A stretch of DNA of 41,823 nucleotides, taken from positions 1-41,823 of the forward strand of contig CANJVG010000014.1 of NCBI GenBank assembly GCA_947478005.1. The letters run 5' to 3'. Position numbers and translations under genes: made by a program. Position 1 is the stretch's first letter. Each line of letters begins with the position of its first letter. The notes beneath the pieces were generated by a model that saw nothing but the letters and a program-made list of their open reading frames with translations, made no database searches and was not told the origin of the DNA. This DNA comes from Bacteroidota bacterium. GTDB lineage: Bacteria > Bacteroidota > Bacteroidia > Chitinophagales > LD1. This document shows, in pieces, positions 40,588 to 41,823 of the stretch.

Positions 40588-41571
40588 ATGGCCGAGAATC
40601 ATTTAAAGTGGTATAACAAAACCCTGCATCAGTATTTCAGTAACGATGAGATAAAGATGTTGATGGCGAAGAACAATTGGAAAGCACTACTTGAAATTGC
40701 AGATACCTGGTTTTGGATTGCTTTCGCTTTTTTCATTGCCGGCTATTGGACAAACCCACTTACCATAATTATTGCCCTTTTAATTATTGGTGGAAAACAG
40801 TTGGCTTGTGCTATTATTTTGCACGATTGTTCGCATGATAGTGTTTTTACATCACGTGGCGTAAATCGACTGGTAGGAAATTGGTTAGGCGCTTATCCTA
40901 TTTTTCATGATGTAGATAAATACCGCCCTTACCATACGCAGCATCATATCAACACCGGTTTAGATGATGACCCGGATGTTCCACTAACGGTTGGCTATCC
41001 TACAACGCGCGCCAGTATGATGCGTAAGTTTGCCCGCGACCTGTTTGGTATGTCAGGATTTAAATCCTTTCTCGGTGTTATTTTCATGCAGATGGGTTTT
41101 TTGAAGTATGCTTTGAACGGCAAGGCTGACAGGGTTTCTTTAAAAGATAAAAGCTTGGGAGATATTATACTTACAGCAGTTAAGAACCTGGCGGGCCCGG
41201 TTGCCGCTAACCTTCTATTGTTTCTGATTCTTTATATCACGGGCAAGCCTTGGCTTTATCTGCTTTGGATTGGCGCTATGTTGACTACCTATAACTTCTG
41301 TATTCGAGTGCGCAGTATGGCGGAACATAGTATGGTGGATAATTTTCATAATCCGCATAAGAATACACGAACAACCTACGCTAGCTTTATCGAGCGGATG
41401 TTATTTGCCCCTCATCATGTCAACTATCATTCAGAACATCATCTTTGCATGGGCGCGCCTTCCTACAATTTACCCCTGATGCACAAACTTCTTTTGGAAA
41501 GAGGTTATTACAAAGATGGAACCAAGGAAGACAACTACTTCACTATTGTGAAGAAGGCGGTAATAACATGA
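40588..41571 (+). CDS. Membrane fatty-acid desaturase / hydroxylase family protein
   Basis: 327 residues. Three histidine clusters define the di-iron site: HDCSH (79-83), HTQHH (116-120) and HSEHH near residue 285. Four membrane helices are arranged as usual for the family (about 40-58, 60-80, 200-222 and 226-240). An oxygen-dependent activity inserting double bonds into lipid acyl chains, or hydroxylating them, is expected. The exact substrate (acyl lipid, carotenoid or sphingolipid) cannot be told from motifs. It starts 33 bases after the ATPase gene; a weak -7 element (TAATTTCG at 40562-40569) may give it its own promoter. The following 252 bases to the window end show no gene I can support. 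Confidence 0.9.
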   Translation: MAENHLKWYNKTLHQYFSNDEIKMLMAKNNWKALLEIADTWFWIAFAFFIAGYWTNPLTIIIALLIIGGKQLACAIILHDCSHDSVFTSRGVNRLVGNWLGAYPIFHDVDKYRPYHTQHHINTGLDDDPDVPLTVGYPTTRASMMRKFARDLFGMSGFKSFLGVIFMQMGFLKYALNGKADRVSLKDKSLGDIILTAVKNLAGPVAANLLLFLILYITGKPWLYLLWIGAMLTTYNFCIRVRSMAEHSMVDNFHNPHKNTRTTYASFIERMLFAPHHVNYHSEHHLCMGAPSYNLPLMHKLLLERGYYKDGTKEDNYFTIVKKAVIT

Positions 41572-41823
41572 ACTTTCTGTCGGTAGGTAATAGCATTTCG
41601 ATCATTCGAATGCTTAGAATGAGGGGCTATCTTATCATATTGAATTAAAAAGCCCTATTTAGCAGTAATATATGAATTGGATTAACCAGATAAGCCGCAA
41701 AGCCCCGCTATATCTACGTATGTCAAAGGAGGTGATGAAACAAATTTGTGTATTAAGTTACCTAAAATGTTCTTTCGGATGTTTTTCCCTCTTCGATTAA
41801 ACCGATAGAACAATTCATCTAAA

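Noticed and set aside
41672-41800. 42-codon frame near the window end
   Set aside because: No family resemblance; noted only because it contains the anti-Shine-Dalgarno complement.

Overview
The window looks like chromosomal DNA of a Bacteroidota bacterium, probably a Chitinophagia, Sphingobacteriia or Saprospiria-like lineage. The evidence is secreted proteins with C-terminal type IX secretion (T9SS) sorting domains, a RemB/Wzi-like outer-membrane barrel, a DUF4369-TlpA lipoprotein thioredoxin, promoters of the TTTG / TAnnTTTG type and a near absence of Shine-Dalgarno sequences. No rRNA, tRNA, phage, transposase, CRISPR array or replication origin was recognised. Most genes are housekeeping or envelope genes.

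Layout. 2-3469: 3' part of a giant surface protein with about 14 Ig-like repeats and a T9SS domain. 3698-6344: murQ and a RemB-like barrel protein. 6379-7697 (minus): a translationally coupled pair, M23 peptidase then MerR-type regulator, divergent from alaS. 7802-13840: alaS, gatB, a TlpA-like lipoprotein and a beta-barrel protein. 13841-14358: a 41-bp tandem-repeat array between convergent genes. 14359-17223 (minus): a penicillin-acylase-family amidase and a small membrane protein. 17360-19039: a lipoprotein and a rhomboid protease. 19135-25342: a small secreted protein followed by a complete RND efflux operon (adaptor, pump, outer-membrane factor). 25343-26000: a terminator and a GC-rich 21-bp minisatellite. 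26001-27314: a type II NADH dehydrogenase gene broken by one in-frame TAG. 27321-32024 (minus): DUF2177 protein, WYL protein, valS and a T9SS-targeted Reeler-like protein. 32320-34616: S41 protease and flavodoxin. 34617-35084: a 42-bp array, again between convergent genes. 35085-37796 (minus): DUF486 protein, FAD/NAD(P) oxidoreductase and TauE/SafE exporter. 37970-41571: a VWA protein with its AAA+ partner, and a fatty-acid desaturase.

The genes themselves belong to known families. The least explained material is the repetitive DNA. There are three intergenic tandem arrays with units of 21, 41 and 42 bp. Two short heptanucleotide arrays (ACATCSG read on the minus strand) lie inside the coding sequences of the penicillin acylase and valS; both are read in frame as nearly the same peptide, IGH(R/P)TSD, and both fall in variable linkers. 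The nonsense codon in the NADH dehydrogenase gene also deserves checking. I did not find a clearly new multi-gene system.
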